Below are positions 32,704 through 41,108 of a stretch of 64,000 nt of DNA, in pieces. Source of the DNA: Pseudomonas yangonensis. GTDB lineage: Bacteria; Pseudomonadota; Gammaproteobacteria; Pseudomonadales; Pseudomonadaceae. The position numbers were made by a program, and so were the translations under genes. Position 1 is the stretch's first letter. Every line of letters starts with the position of its first letter. The stretch lies in contig NZ_BLJU01000022.1 in assembly GCF_009932725.1 (NCBI RefSeq), positions 62,001-126,000 on the forward strand, written 5' to 3'. The notes under the pieces were generated by a model that saw nothing but the letters and a program-made list of their open reading frames with translations, was not told the DNA's origin and did no database searches.

Positions 32704-34047
32704 CTACTTCTTGCCGCCCTTGGGCTTGCTGCCGAAGCTCGGCACCTTGCGTACTGCCTTGACCTTGGGCTTGGCGTCTTCTTCCTCGAACCAGCGGCCG
32801 AGGTGAATATTGCCTTTGCCAGCGGCCTTGCCCGCACCGGGGATCAGCTTCTGCTTAGGCTTCTTGGGTTTTTTCAGCACCTGGCCACCGACCGCAGTCA
32901 GCGGTACGCGGTGATCAGGAATGAAATCCGGTTCGTCGACACGCTTGATCAACTGCTGAGTCAGGTTCTCGATCGCTGCCAGTTGATCCACTTCGTCAGC
33001 GCAGACCAGGGAGATCGCCTCGCCCGTGCTGCCGGCGCGGCCGGTACGGCCAATGCGGTGCACGTAATCCTCGGCGTTGATCGGCAGGTCGAGATTGACC
33101 ACCAGCGGCAGGTCGTCGATATCCAGCCCGCGCGCAGCCACATCGGTGGCCACCAGGATCTGCACCTCGCCGGCCTTGAAGCGCTCCAGCGCGCGCAGGC
33201 GGCTCGGCTGTGGCTTGTCGCCATGGATCGAGTCGGCGGACACGCCCATGGCCAGCAGTTCCTGTTCCAGCTGATCGACGCCCTTGCGGGTCTTGGCGAA
33301 CACCAGCACCTGGCCCCAGCGCTTTTCCTGCAACAGATGCAGGAACAGCTCGCTCTTGCGCTTCTTGTCCACCGGGATCAGCCACTGTTTGACGGTCTTG
33401 GCTGCGGCGTTGCGCGGGCTGACTTCCACCGACAGCGGGTCGCGCAGCAGCTCGCCGGCCATCTGCCGGATGGCATCGGAGAAGGTGGCGGAGAACAGCA
33501 GGGTCTGGCGCTTTTTCGGCAGCGCGCTGAACAGCTCGTCCAATTCGCGGGCGAAGCCCAGGTCGAGCATGCGGTCGGCCTCATCCAGCACCAGGGTCTG
33601 CAGCTGGGAGAACTTCACCGCGTTCTGCCGGTACAGGTCGAGCAGACGGCCCGGCGTGGCCACCAGCACGTCGACGCCCTTGCGCAGCTTCATCATCTGC
33701 GGGTTGATGCTGACCCCGCCGTATACCGCATAGCTGGTCAGCGGCAGATTGCGGCCGTAGGCCTGGAAACTCTGCAGCACCTGCTCGGCCAGTTCACGGG
33801 TCGGGGTCAGCACCAGCGCACGCACCGAGTTGCTGGCCACCTGCGGGCCTTCCAGAGTCAGGCGCTGCAGCAGCGGCAGCGCGAAACCCGCGGTCTTGCC
33901 GGTGCCGGTCTGCGCCGCGGCCATCAGGTCGCGGCCCTTGAGCACGGCGGGGATGGCCTGGCTCTGCACCGGAGTCGGGGTCTGGTAATCGAGTTCGGCG
34001 AGAGTGCGCAGCAGCGGCTCGATCAAACCGAGGGAGGCGAAGGTCAT
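32704..34047 (-). CDS. rhlE: DEAD-box RNA helicase, RhlE-like
   Basis: RNA-dependent ATPase/helicase of 447 aa for rRNA and mRNA remodelling. The motifs are complete: Q-motif PTPVQSQAIP, motif I AAQTGTGKT, DEAD box VLDEADRMLD, SAT (LLFSATFS) and HRIGRTGR. The short basic tail (KAVRKVPSFGSKPKGGKK) resembles the shorter Pseudomonas RhlE (RhlE1, PA3950 by recalled position) rather than the longer RhlE2. The start at 34047 follows AGGG. It is flanked by REP-rich intergenic DNA. Confidence 0.92.
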   Translation of the reverse strand: MTFASLGLIEPLLRTLAELDYQTPTPVQSQAIPAVLKGRDLMAAAQTGTGKTAGFALPLLQRLTLEGPQVASNSVRALVLTPTRELAEQVLQSFQAYGRNLPLTSYAVYGGVSINPQMMKLRKGVDVLVATPGRLLDLYRQNAVKFSQLQTLVLDEADRMLDLGFARELDELFSALPKKRQTLLFSATFSDAIRQMAGELLRDPLSVEVSPRNAAAKTVKQWLIPVDKKRKSELFLHLLQEKRWGQVLVFAKTRKGVDQLEQELLAMGVSADSIHGDKPQPSRLRALERFKAGEVQILVATDVAARGLDIDDLPLVVNLDLPINAEDYVHRIGRTGRAGSTGEAISLVCADEVDQLAAIENLTQQLIKRVDEPDFIPDHRVPLTAVGGQVLKKPKKPKQKLIPGAGKAAGKGNIHLGRWFEEEDAKPKVKAVRKVPSFGSKPKGGKK

Positions 34048-34100
34048 GGGGCAACCGAATCGGAAAGGAAACAGGCGCGCAGTTTAACCTGTCCCTATAT

Positions 34101-34208
34101 GTAGGAGCGGCTTCAGCCGCGAAAATCCTCGGCAAAACGCCGTAGGAGCGGCAGGGCAGCATTCCGCTTTAACCGCGACAAAAGCTCGCCGCTAAAGCGC
34201 CTCCCACA
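34101..34208. repeat. REP cluster including second composite with 16-nt insert
   Basis: A standard REP at 34101-34122; then the composite 34142-34208 (insert CAGGGCAGCATTCCGC) whose 67-nt length and order match the 669-735 unit. Part of the 350-nt non-coding gap 34048-34397. Confidence 0.85.
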
Positions 34209-34223
34209 GAAACGAAAGACGTT

Positions 34224-34281
34224 GTAGCCCGGATGTAATCCGGGAACATGCGCCACTCTCCCCGGATTGCATCCGGGCTAC
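34224..34281. repeat. 'TAGCCCGGATGCAATCCGGG' inverted repeat, copy 3
   Basis: Inverted arms around about 16 nt; one arm has GTAATCCGGG instead of GCAATCCGGG. Confidence 0.88.
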
Positions 34282-34331
34282 CAACCCGCAGCAGCTTCAG
34301 CCGCAGCAATCCCCAACGCGCAAGAAAAACC

Positions 34332-34382
34332 GTGGGAGGGGCTTTAGCCGCGATAAAAGCTCGCGGCTAAAGCCGCTCCTAC
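34332..34382. repeat. Inverted REP pair
   Basis: GTGGGAGGGGCTTTAGCCGC (34332-34351) faces GCGGCTAAAGCCGCTCCTAC (34363-34382), between the repeat cluster and the exonuclease gene. Confidence 0.88.
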
Positions 34383-34397
34383 AAGGACGAGGCCAGC

Positions 34398-35000
34398 TCA
34401 GCAAGCGCTGGCCAGCAACGCCCGCACCTTGGCCGCCGAGAGGTTCTGCAGCTGGCAGAGAAAGGCATGATCGGCCTGGTACCGGCCATGGCGTTCGCGC
34501 AGCAGGCCGAACAGATGCAGGGTCAGGTTCGCCGCCATCTCGGCATCGGCCAGGGCGCGGTGAGCGCGGCCGGTATCCGGCAGGCCGGCCCAGGTGTTGA
34601 GGTTGCCCAGCTTGTGGCTCGGCGCCTCCGGCAGCAAACGCCGCGACAGCAGCAGGGAACAGGCGAACGGCTGCAAGCGACACCGACGCACCCGCGCCAG
34701 CTCGGCGTCCCAGAACTTCTGGTCGAAGGACGCGTTATGCGCCAGCAACGGCCTTTCGCCGATGAAGTCGGCCACCTCGTTCATCACCTGCTCCGACGGC
34801 GGCGCCTTGCGCAGCATGGCGTTGCTGATGCCGGTCAGCTGCTCGATGAACGGCGGCACCCAGGCGCCACTGTTCATCAGACTCTGGTAGCGGTCGACGA
34901 TACGCCCGTCCTCGATGATCGCCACGCCGATCTCGGTGGCACGCGCCTTGGTCGGCGACACGCCGGTGGTTTCGAAGTCGATGACGGCGATGGATTCCAC
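34398..35000 (-). CDS. DnaQ-like 3'-5' exonuclease (DEDDh)
   Basis: Exonuclease-fold protein of 200 aa. The start is GTG at 35000 with GAGG upstream. The catalytic residues of the DEDDh class are present: VIDFETTGVSP (D and E), LLAHNASFDQ (D) and HRALADAEM (H and D). It is not a DNA polymerase III epsilon (dnaQ is usually linked to rnhA), so it is one of the auxiliary exonucleases of Pseudomonas, substrate unknown. It is oriented opposite to the YbaK-YciC genes, and a NYN-domain gene follows. Confidence 0.9.
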   Translation of the reverse strand: MESIAVIDFETTGVSPTKARATEIGVAIIEDGRIVDRYQSLMNSGAWVPPFIEQLTGISNAMLRKAPPSEQVMNEVADFIGERPLLAHNASFDQKFWDAELARVRRCRLQPFACSLLLSRRLLPEAPSHKLGNLNTWAGLPDTGRAHRALADAEMAANLTLHLFGLLRERHGRYQADHAFLCQLQNLSAAKVRALLASAC

Positions 35001-35147
35001 GTAAAACCTCGGAGCTTGTGAAGAAGTCGGCGCGAGCGGAGACCGGTCACGTTGGGGATGCGCACGACAGGCAGAGTGTATTGAACTGCATGAGCATTGC
35101 GAGCACAGCCGACGCGCGAGATGCGAACACCGTCGACTGACACGATC

Positions 35148-35627
35148 TCAGTGATTGCGCAGCAAAAGATCGCCTTCGATGGGCACGTACAGGCTGGCAG
35201 CCCGGATCAGCGACTGCGCCGTCAGCCCCGGCACACCGAAGGCGATGGCATCCAGGCCACGACTGCGCACGCGTTCGAGCAACAGGTCGAAATCACCGTC
35301 CCCGGAGGCCAGGACGATCTCGTCGACGCGCTCGGCGGCGTCGAGCACATCGATGGTGATGCCCACGTCCCAATCCCCTTTGGCCGAACCGTCGGCACGC
35401 TGGATATAGGGTTTGAGCTTCACGGTGAAACCCAGCTTGCGCAGAATTTGCTGGAACTGCTGCTGCTTGGCGTCACCACGGTCGATGGCGTAGGCATAGG
35501 CCTCGACGATCACGCCACGGCGACTGACCTCGGCCCACAGCACGCTGTAGTCGAAATGGCAGCCATGCACCTGGCGCACCGTGTAGTAGAGGTTCTGCAC
35601 ATCGGCGAATACGGCGATCTTCTTCAC
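35148..35627 (-). CDS. NYN-domain (LabA/DUF88-like) PIN-fold protein
   Basis: Putative RNase-fold protein of 159 aa. The GTG start at 35627 (VKKIAVFADVQNLYY) has GAGG 9 nt upstream and opens exactly at the NYN fold; an in-frame ATG at 35678 is rejected. The conserved acidic residues of the PIN/NYN active site are visible in VFADVQN, KGDWDVGITIDVLD and VLASGDGDFDLLLERV. Function in bacteria is poorly known; homologs include LabA-type regulators. It may degrade or sense RNA (inference). Confidence 0.85.
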   Translation of the reverse strand: MKKIAVFADVQNLYYTVRQVHGCHFDYSVLWAEVSRRGVIVEAYAYAIDRGDAKQQQFQQILRKLGFTVKLKPYIQRADGSAKGDWDVGITIDVLDAAERVDEIVLASGDGDFDLLLERVRSRGLDAIAFGVPGLTAQSLIRAASLYVPIEGDLLLRNH

Positions 35628-35728
35628 CGGGAGTCCTCGGGGGCAACGAAGGCGCCAGTATGCCAGAGCCGGCGCCATCCTGCGTCCAGGGCTGGCCGGG
35701 GCGCGACGCAGCCCCTATGCTTGCCGCC

Positions 35729-36214
35729 ATGACGCCTCTAGAACGCCTCTGCCAGCGCAACCTCGACCTGCTCCAGCGCCTGCAAATCAGCCATCGCCTG
35801 GTCGAGCACGAAGCGGTGCTCGACTACCCCACCGCCCACGCCGTACGCCAGCGTTTCGGCCTGCGCGGTGTGGAGAGCAAGAGCCTGTTCCTGCGCATCG
35901 ATGCGCAGCGCTACGCCATGCTGGTCACCCTCGAAGGCGCTCGCGCCGACTGGGCCAGACTCAAAGCGTTGCTCGGCAAGCGCCCGCGCATCGCCAGCGA
36001 CGCGGAGCTGATCGAGCACACCGGCTGCGTGCCGATGTGCGCCTGCCCGTTCGGCCACGACGCCACCATCACCCTGCTGATCGACCGCGCGCTGCTGGCC
36101 TGCGACTTTCTGCTGTATTCGCCGGGCCCGCCGCAGCTGACCCTGGAAGTGCCCGGCGATGAACTGCCGCGCCTGCTCGCCGCGCAGCCCAATGCGCAGC
36201 TGGAGTACTCTTGA
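35729..36214 (+). CDS. YbaK/aminoacyl-tRNA deacylase-family protein
   Basis: Editing-domain protein of 161 aa, fold of the ProX/YbaK tRNA deacylases. The start at 35729 (MTPLERLCQRNLD) is chosen over an in-frame ATG 23 codons upstream that overlaps the divergent NYN leader. The catalytic Lys region is GVESKSLFLRIDAQ, and CVPMCACPFGHDATITLLIDRALL is the GxxxPfG-like block. Likely clears mischarged tRNA; substrate unknown. It is followed by a YciC-like gene after 55 nt. Confidence 0.85.
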   Translation: MTPLERLCQRNLDLLQRLQISHRLVEHEAVLDYPTAHAVRQRFGLRGVESKSLFLRIDAQRYAMLVTLEGARADWARLKALLGKRPRIASDAELIEHTGCVPMCACPFGHDATITLLIDRALLACDFLLYSPGPPQLTLEVPGDELPRLLAAQPNAQLEYS

Positions 36215-36269
36215 TCCCATCCCGGCAACCAGCCACAGTGCTGGAGCCCTGACACCTGGTAACCTGTCG

Positions 36270-36938
36270 ATGAGCCCACTTTCCGTTTTGCGTGACGCCT
36301 GGTTCTTCTCCAGCCACAACCTCGCCGCCATTGCCCGCCTGACCCTGCCGCTGTTGCTGCTCGAAGCCATCGCCCAGACGATCCTCGCCGCTCAGCTCGG
36401 CGAAGGCGCCAACCCGGCCTATGGCGTGCTGCTCGGCATTCTCTTCTACCCGCTGTACGCCGCGCCGCTGATTCTCTTCCTGCACGCCCGCAGCATCGGC
36501 CAGACGCCCGGCAACGCGCAGCTGTTCGCGGCCGGCTTGCAGCTGTGGCCGTCCTTCGCCCTGATGACCGGGCTGAGCACACTGGCGATCATGCTCGGCC
36601 TGTCGTTGTTCATCGTCCCGGGCATCTGGATCATGATGCGCCTGGCCTTCTCCGAACTGATCCTGGTGCTGCGCCAGGAGCCGCCAATGCGCGCCCTGCA
36701 AGCCAGCTTCGCGCTGACCGAGGGGCGCTTCTGGCCGGTGTTCGCCTGCCTGGCCAATGTGCTGGTGCCGCTGTGGCTGCTGGACTGGTGGACGCAGCCG
36801 AACCACAGCGACACCTTGCTGTGGGTGCTGCATCAGACCGGCAATGGCTTCCTGCAACTGTTCGCCCTCGTGGTGCTGTTCCGCCTGTTCATGCTGCTCG
36901 AACCCCAGCAGGCGGCAAATAGCGAGAACAGTGACTAG
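36270..36938 (+). CDS. YciC-family (UPF0259) membrane protein
   Basis: Inner-membrane protein of 222 aa with about six hydrophobic helices. The start ATG at 36270 (MSPLSVLRDAWFFSSHNL) is chosen since the signature 'DAWxFFxxN' follows directly. The FIVPGIWIMMRLAFSELILVLR stretch is characteristic of the family. Function unknown. It lies between the YbaK gene and a VOC-family gene. Confidence 0.85.
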   Translation: MSPLSVLRDAWFFSSHNLAAIARLTLPLLLLEAIAQTILAAQLGEGANPAYGVLLGILFYPLYAAPLILFLHARSIGQTPGNAQLFAAGLQLWPSFALMTGLSTLAIMLGLSLFIVPGIWIMMRLAFSELILVLRQEPPMRALQASFALTEGRFWPVFACLANVLVPLWLLDWWTQPNHSDTLLWVLHQTGNGFLQLFALVVLFRLFMLLEPQQAANSENSD

Positions 36939-36968
36939 GCTTGCTGTTTTCCCGGCCCGGAGAGCGTC

Positions 36969-37403
36969 ATGAGCGAAACCAACCCCAGCATCCTGTCCCA
37001 CGTGTCCATCGGCACCAACGATTTCGACGCCGCCAGTGCCTTCTACGCCAAGGTACTGGCAACCCTCGGTTGCCGGGAAATCATGCGCCACCCGGGGGCG
37101 GTGGCCTTCGGCCGCGAGTATCCGGAGTTCTGGGTGCAAACGCCGATCAATGGCCAGCCGGCGACACTCGGCAACGGCAGTCACTTCGGCTTCGTCGCCC
37201 CGGACAAGGCCTCGGTGCATGCCTTTCACGAGGCAGCGCTGGCAGCGGGCGGCCAGGACGAAGGCCAGCCGGGACCGCGCCCCGAGTATGGCGAGCCCTA
37301 CTACGGCTGCTTCGTCAGGGATCTCGACGGCCACAAGATCGAGGCGGCCTTCTGGGACATGGAACTGATGCTGGCCGGCGCTGCACAGCACGAGCACGGC
37401 TGA
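36969..37403 (+). CDS. VOC-superfamily protein (glyoxalase-like)
   Basis: Protein of 144 aa with two beta-alpha-beta repeats. The start is at 36969 after AGAG. Features are ILSHVSIGTNDFDAASAFYAKVL (first half), FGFVAPDKASVHAFHEAALAAGGQDEG and YGCFVRDLDGHKIEAAFWDM (second half, DxDGHKIE), the last giving the metal-type Glu. This branch includes lactoylglutathione-lyase-like proteins. The specific activity is unknown. Confidence 0.88.
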   Translation: MSETNPSILSHVSIGTNDFDAASAFYAKVLATLGCREIMRHPGAVAFGREYPEFWVQTPINGQPATLGNGSHFGFVAPDKASVHAFHEAALAAGGQDEGQPGPRPEYGEPYYGCFVRDLDGHKIEAAFWDMELMLAGAAQHEHG

Positions 37404-37413
37404 CCCGGCTCGC

Positions 37414-38157
37414 CTACTGGCGTGCCACCACCGGCTGATAGCGCAGCGCGGCATTGGCAATCCAGCCCTCGCGCAACAACTCCGCGAGCGCAGCGGCCAG
37501 TGCTGGCTGGCGCGCCAGGCGCTTGCGCGAGAAACCGATATAGAGCGCCGTGCGCGCATCGGGGTGATAGGCAGCCTTGACGATGCGCCCGGCCAGTTCG
37601 GGGGCAAGCAAGGCGTAGTCGACCTGACAATCGGTACCGACCAGTACATCGATACGACCGCGCACCAACATCTCCAGCAATTGCCGTTCGCTGCTGACGC
37701 CGACCTTGTCCAGCGACTTGTCATCGTCGAACGGCTGAAAGTAAACCGATTCCAGCACATAGCCGATGCGCAACCCGCGTAGCGATGCGTAGTCGTTCAA
37801 GCGCATGGCCAGCGCCGGGCTGGCATAGAAGCGCGGCGAGCAAGCGTAGTAAGGCGCGTCCAGGTAGCGAATGTAGCGCTCGCGCTCGGGCGTCCTGGCC
37901 AGACCGGTCATCAGGTCCGCTGTGCCCTGTTCCAACGCCGCCAGGCCACGCGCCCAGGGCGCCCGCTGCACCTCGAAGCGCAGGCCGGTGCGGCGCGACA
38001 GTTCAGCGAGCAAATCGATGTCCAATCCCTGCAGCTGGCCGTTCTCGTCTTCCATGCGAAAGGGTGGCCACAGGTCGGTCATCACCCGCAAAGGCTCGGC
38101 TGCGCCGGCGCGGTACAGCGGCGACAGCATGAGCAGGACGAGTAGCCAGAGACGCAT
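37414..38157 (-). CDS. Periplasmic solute-binding protein (SBP_bac_3), orphan
   Basis: Amino-acid-type periplasmic binding protein of 247 aa with a signal peptide (MRLWLLVLLMLSPLYRAGA-AEPLRV). Domain 1 features MTDLWPPFRMEDENGQLQGLDIDLLAELSRRTG, the SBP_3 opening; the ligand Arg/Asp positions look partly altered. There is no permease or ATPase nearby. Its ATG shares one base with the stop of the SDR gene (TGATG), so the two are co-transcribed. It may serve as a sensor. Confidence 0.85.
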   Translation of the reverse strand: MRLWLLVLLMLSPLYRAGAAEPLRVMTDLWPPFRMEDENGQLQGLDIDLLAELSRRTGLRFEVQRAPWARGLAALEQGTADLMTGLARTPERERYIRYLDAPYYACSPRFYASPALAMRLNDYASLRGLRIGYVLESVYFQPFDDDKSLDKVGVSSERQLLEMLVRGRIDVLVGTDCQVDYALLAPELAGRIVKAAYHPDARTALYIGFSRKRLARQPALAAALAELLREGWIANAALRYQPVVARQ

Positions 38158-39002
38158 CAGTGGCGCCCCGAACCCTGCGGCCGCAACCCGGACAGACGCG
38201 GCAACAGCACACGCTCGAAGACTCTCGGGAAGAAGCGCGCCAGCACCCGCGCGCGCCAGTCGACATTCGACAGCACCAGCAAGCGCCGGCGTTTGAGCGC
38301 ACCCTGATAGACGGCCTCGGCAACATCCTGCGGTGAGGCGACCTTACCCATCGCCAGGGGCGCCTGTGCGGCCACCGAGCCGTCACCAACCAGGGCGTTC
38401 TTGCGCAGGTCGGTGGCGGTGAAGCCTGGGCACACCAGCATCACATTCACTCCCGAGCCCTTGAGCTCGTAGCGCAGCGTTTCGAACAGGCCATGCAACG
38501 CATGCTTGCTGGCGTTGTAGGCGCTGCGGTAAAGCAAGGGCGCGATACCCGACAGCGAACTGAGCACGATGATCTGCCCGCGCCGGGCGATAAGGCTGGG
38601 TAGCGCCGCCTGAGTGCAGTGCAGCGCACCGAAATAGTTGACCGCCATGACCCGCTGGAAGACCTCCAGACTGGTCTCGGCGAACGTGCTGCGGTGGGTG
38701 ATGCCGGCATTGTTGATCAATACATCGATCCCGCCGAAACGCTCAACCGCCAGGGCCACGGCGCGCTGTACCGCCTCGGCATCGGCGACGTCGCAAAGCA
38801 GCCCCAGCGCCTCGGCGTTATGGTGGTCGGCCAGGTGCTGCACCAGGCTGTCCAGCGCTGCCTGCTGCAGATCGAGAATCACCAGCCGCGCTCCGGCCTG
38901 CGCCAGGCGCATGGCCAGCGCCCGACCGATCCCCGCGCAACCGCCCGTGATCAGCACCACCTTGCGGTCGAATACCTTGTTGGCAAATACCTTGCGATAC
39001 AT
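38157..39002 (-). CDS. Short-chain dehydrogenase/reductase
   Basis: NAD(P)-dependent classical SDR of 281 aa. The start ATG at 39002 has GGGAG 5-6 nt upstream; longer frames are rejected. The motifs are LITGGCAGIGRALA (cofactor binding), DVADAE, NNAG (VLINNAGITH), catalytic S in SSLSGIAPL, and YNASK (YxxxK with the catalytic Tyr and Lys). The C-terminal part (about 215-281) is basic and may be membrane-associated. PA3957 is the likely counterpart by recalled order. Confidence 0.92.
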   Translation of the reverse strand: MYRKVFANKVFDRKVVLITGGCAGIGRALAMRLAQAGARLVILDLQQAALDSLVQHLADHHNAEALGLLCDVADAEAVQRAVALAVERFGGIDVLINNAGITHRSTFAETSLEVFQRVMAVNYFGALHCTQAALPSLIARRGQIIVLSSLSGIAPLLYRSAYNASKHALHGLFETLRYELKGSGVNVMLVCPGFTATDLRKNALVGDGSVAAQAPLAMGKVASPQDVAEAVYQGALKRRRLLVLSNVDWRARVLARFFPRVFERVLLPRLSGLRPQGSGRH

Positions 39003-39191
39003 GGGTGACTCCCGGCGGCCCAGTGTCAACGACAAGCCCGTTCCATCGCCCGGCCTGTCGAACCTTTCGGCATGGTACTGCAGGCGCATGGCAGGGCGAA
39101 GCGGGCAGCGGTAGGCGCAGCTCGCATGCCTGGGACGATGCCGCGCGCTCGGGTATCCTCGCCAGCTTTGAGCATAGTCGCCCGCTTCGCC

Positions 39192-40283
39192 ATGTCGCTG
39201 CCCCGCCCGCTTCGTCTGCTTCTGTTGATTGCGCTGCCTTCTCTCGCGGCGCTGGTCGCACTGATCTACGGCCTGACCTGGCGCCCGCTGCCACGGGAGG
39301 ACGCGGTCGTGACCTGCACCGGCCAGGTAGCGCAGCTGCAACCTGGCCAGGCGCTCAAGGTGATGACCTGGAACGTGCAGTACCTGGCCGGCAAACGCTA
39401 TGTGTTCTGGTACGACCTGCCCGGCAGCGACGGTCCGGACGAGCGCCCGAGCAGCGAGGACCTGGCGCTGACGCTCGAAGAAGTGGTGCGCGTACTGCGC
39501 GCCGAGCAGCCCGACCTGGTGCTGCTGCAGGAACTGCACGACAACGCCAAGGCCAGCGACCACCAGGACCAGTTGGCCCTGCTGCAGGCGCGCCTGGGCG
39601 ACCTCTATCCGTGCAGCAGCCAGGCGTTTTACTGGAAGGCCGCGTTCGTCCCCCATCCACGCATTCTCGGCAGTGTCGGCATGAAGCTGGGCACCCTCAG
39701 CCGCTTCCAGATCGCCCGCGCCGAACGCCTGCAACTGCCCATGCTGGAGGCCGATCCGCTAAGCCGCCAGTTCCAGCTCAAACGCGCGCTGCTGGTCAGC
39801 TACCTACCGATTCGTGGCGGCGAAGAACTGGTGACGATCAACACCCATTTCGATGCCTTCGCCCAGGGCCAGAACACCATGCAGCGCCAGGTGCAGATGA
39901 CCGACGGCCTGCTCCAGCAACTGCAAGGCGCGGGCAAGACCTGGGTACTGGGCGGCGATCTCAACCTGCTGCCGCCCGGCCAGTTCCGGCATTTGCCGGA
40001 GGACCAACGCAGCTGGTACGCAGCCGACAGCGAGCTGCAGGGCCTGGCTCGCCGCTACCCGATGATCCCGAGTCTGCAGCAGGCCAGCGGCACCAAGCAG
40101 GCGCAGTGGTACACCCACTACCCCAACGACCCGGCCGCACACGGCCCCGATCGCACCCTCGACTATCTGTTCTACAGCCCGCGCCTGACCCTGCTCGCCA
40201 GTCAGGTTCGCCAGCACGATACCCTGGCCATTTCCGACCACCTGCCGGTCATCGGTCGCTTCTTCCTGCCCAGCGAGGATTAG
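39192..40283 (+). CDS. Endonuclease/exonuclease/phosphatase-family protein
   Basis: Protein of 363 aa anchored by an N-terminal hydrophobic segment (MSLPRPLRLLLLIALPSLAALVALIYG). The start at 39192 opens this segment. The EEP fold spans about 55-360, with MTWNVQYLAG (metal-binding Asn), LVLLQELHD (catalytic Glu), GGDLNLLP (Asp/Asn) and ISDHLPVIGRF (catalytic Asp-His). The membrane anchor places the domain in the periplasm or inner-membrane face. Substrates in the fold include sphingomyelin, phosphoinositides and nucleic acids; none can be assigned. Confidence 0.9.
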   Translation: MSLPRPLRLLLLIALPSLAALVALIYGLTWRPLPREDAVVTCTGQVAQLQPGQALKVMTWNVQYLAGKRYVFWYDLPGSDGPDERPSSEDLALTLEEVVRVLRAEQPDLVLLQELHDNAKASDHQDQLALLQARLGDLYPCSSQAFYWKAAFVPHPRILGSVGMKLGTLSRFQIARAERLQLPMLEADPLSRQFQLKRALLVSYLPIRGGEELVTINTHFDAFAQGQNTMQRQVQMTDGLLQQLQGAGKTWVLGGDLNLLPPGQFRHLPEDQRSWYAADSELQGLARRYPMIPSLQQASGTKQAQWYTHYPNDPAAHGPDRTLDYLFYSPRLTLLASQVRQHDTLAISDHLPVIGRFFLPSED

Positions 40284-40339
40284 GCCGGGCTGGACAAGCC
40301 GGCCATCTCTTGTCCATCCTCGCGGTGCACCACTGAAGA

Positions 40340-41104
40340 ATGAAAAGACGGCGAAGAGCCGCGAGCCAAATGCCAAGACGCTTCTGCCTGATATTCATCG
40401 CCCTGTTCTGGCTCTCGGCTGCCCACGCCGCCGAGACCAGGCAGCGCATTCATGTGGGTTACTACGAGTTTCCGCCCTACTCCTATACCGATGCCCAAGG
40501 TCAGCCAAGCGGCTCGGGGCTGGAGCTCACCGCGCGCCTGCTCGATGCGGCGGGCTATGAGGCCGACTTTCGCTCCTACCCCGGCGCCCGCCTTTACGCC
40601 GGCCTGCTCGACGGCAGCATCCAGCTCTGGGCCGGCGCATCCGGCAAGCCGGAGCTGGCCGGCCACACGCTGGAGGGCCGGCACCTACTGGGGGAAATCA
40701 CCCTCAACCTGTATTTTCGCCTCGACACGCCGGCGCCCATCATCCCGGATGAATTGCACGACCGCGGGGTGATCCTGATCACGGGCTACAGCTACTGGCA
40801 GGACGTCAATCAATGGCTGGAAGATCCGGTACGTAACGTCATCGCGCACCGCACCCGCAGCCACACCTCGGCTCTGGAAATGCTCCAGCGCCGACGTGCC
40901 GACTATTTGCTGGACTATCGCGCGCCGGTCGAACAGGCCATGCGTGAGCTGGGCATGGATGATCTGCCCTTCGTCGAAGTGCAACGCCTGCCGCTGAGGA
41001 TGATCTACTCGCGCCATGCACCAGGTGCCGAGCGCCTGCGTGATGACCTGGATCGGGCCTATCAACAGCTGAAGGATACCGGCGAGGATCTGTGGCTGTA
41101 CTGA
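40340..41104 (+). CDS. Periplasmic solute-binding protein-like, orphan
   Basis: Protein of 254 aa with a signal sequence (RRFCLIFIALFWLSAAHA-AETRQ). The in-frame ATG at 40370 is a possible alternative start. Domain I opens IHVGYYEFPPYSYTDAQGQPSGSGLELTARLLD, resembling polar amino-acid binding proteins. Arg in the ligand loop (RLLDAAGYEADFRSYPGARL) is present. No transporter genes are linked. It is about 2 kb from the similar orphan at 37414; they are not near-identical. Confidence 0.82.
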   Translation: MKRRRRAASQMPRRFCLIFIALFWLSAAHAAETRQRIHVGYYEFPPYSYTDAQGQPSGSGLELTARLLDAAGYEADFRSYPGARLYAGLLDGSIQLWAGASGKPELAGHTLEGRHLLGEITLNLYFRLDTPAPIIPDELHDRGVILITGYSYWQDVNQWLEDPVRNVIAHRTRSHTSALEMLQRRRADYLLDYRAPVEQAMRELGMDDLPFVEVQRLPLRMIYSRHAPGAERLRDDLDRAYQQLKDTGEDLWLY

Positions 41105-41108
41105 CCCT

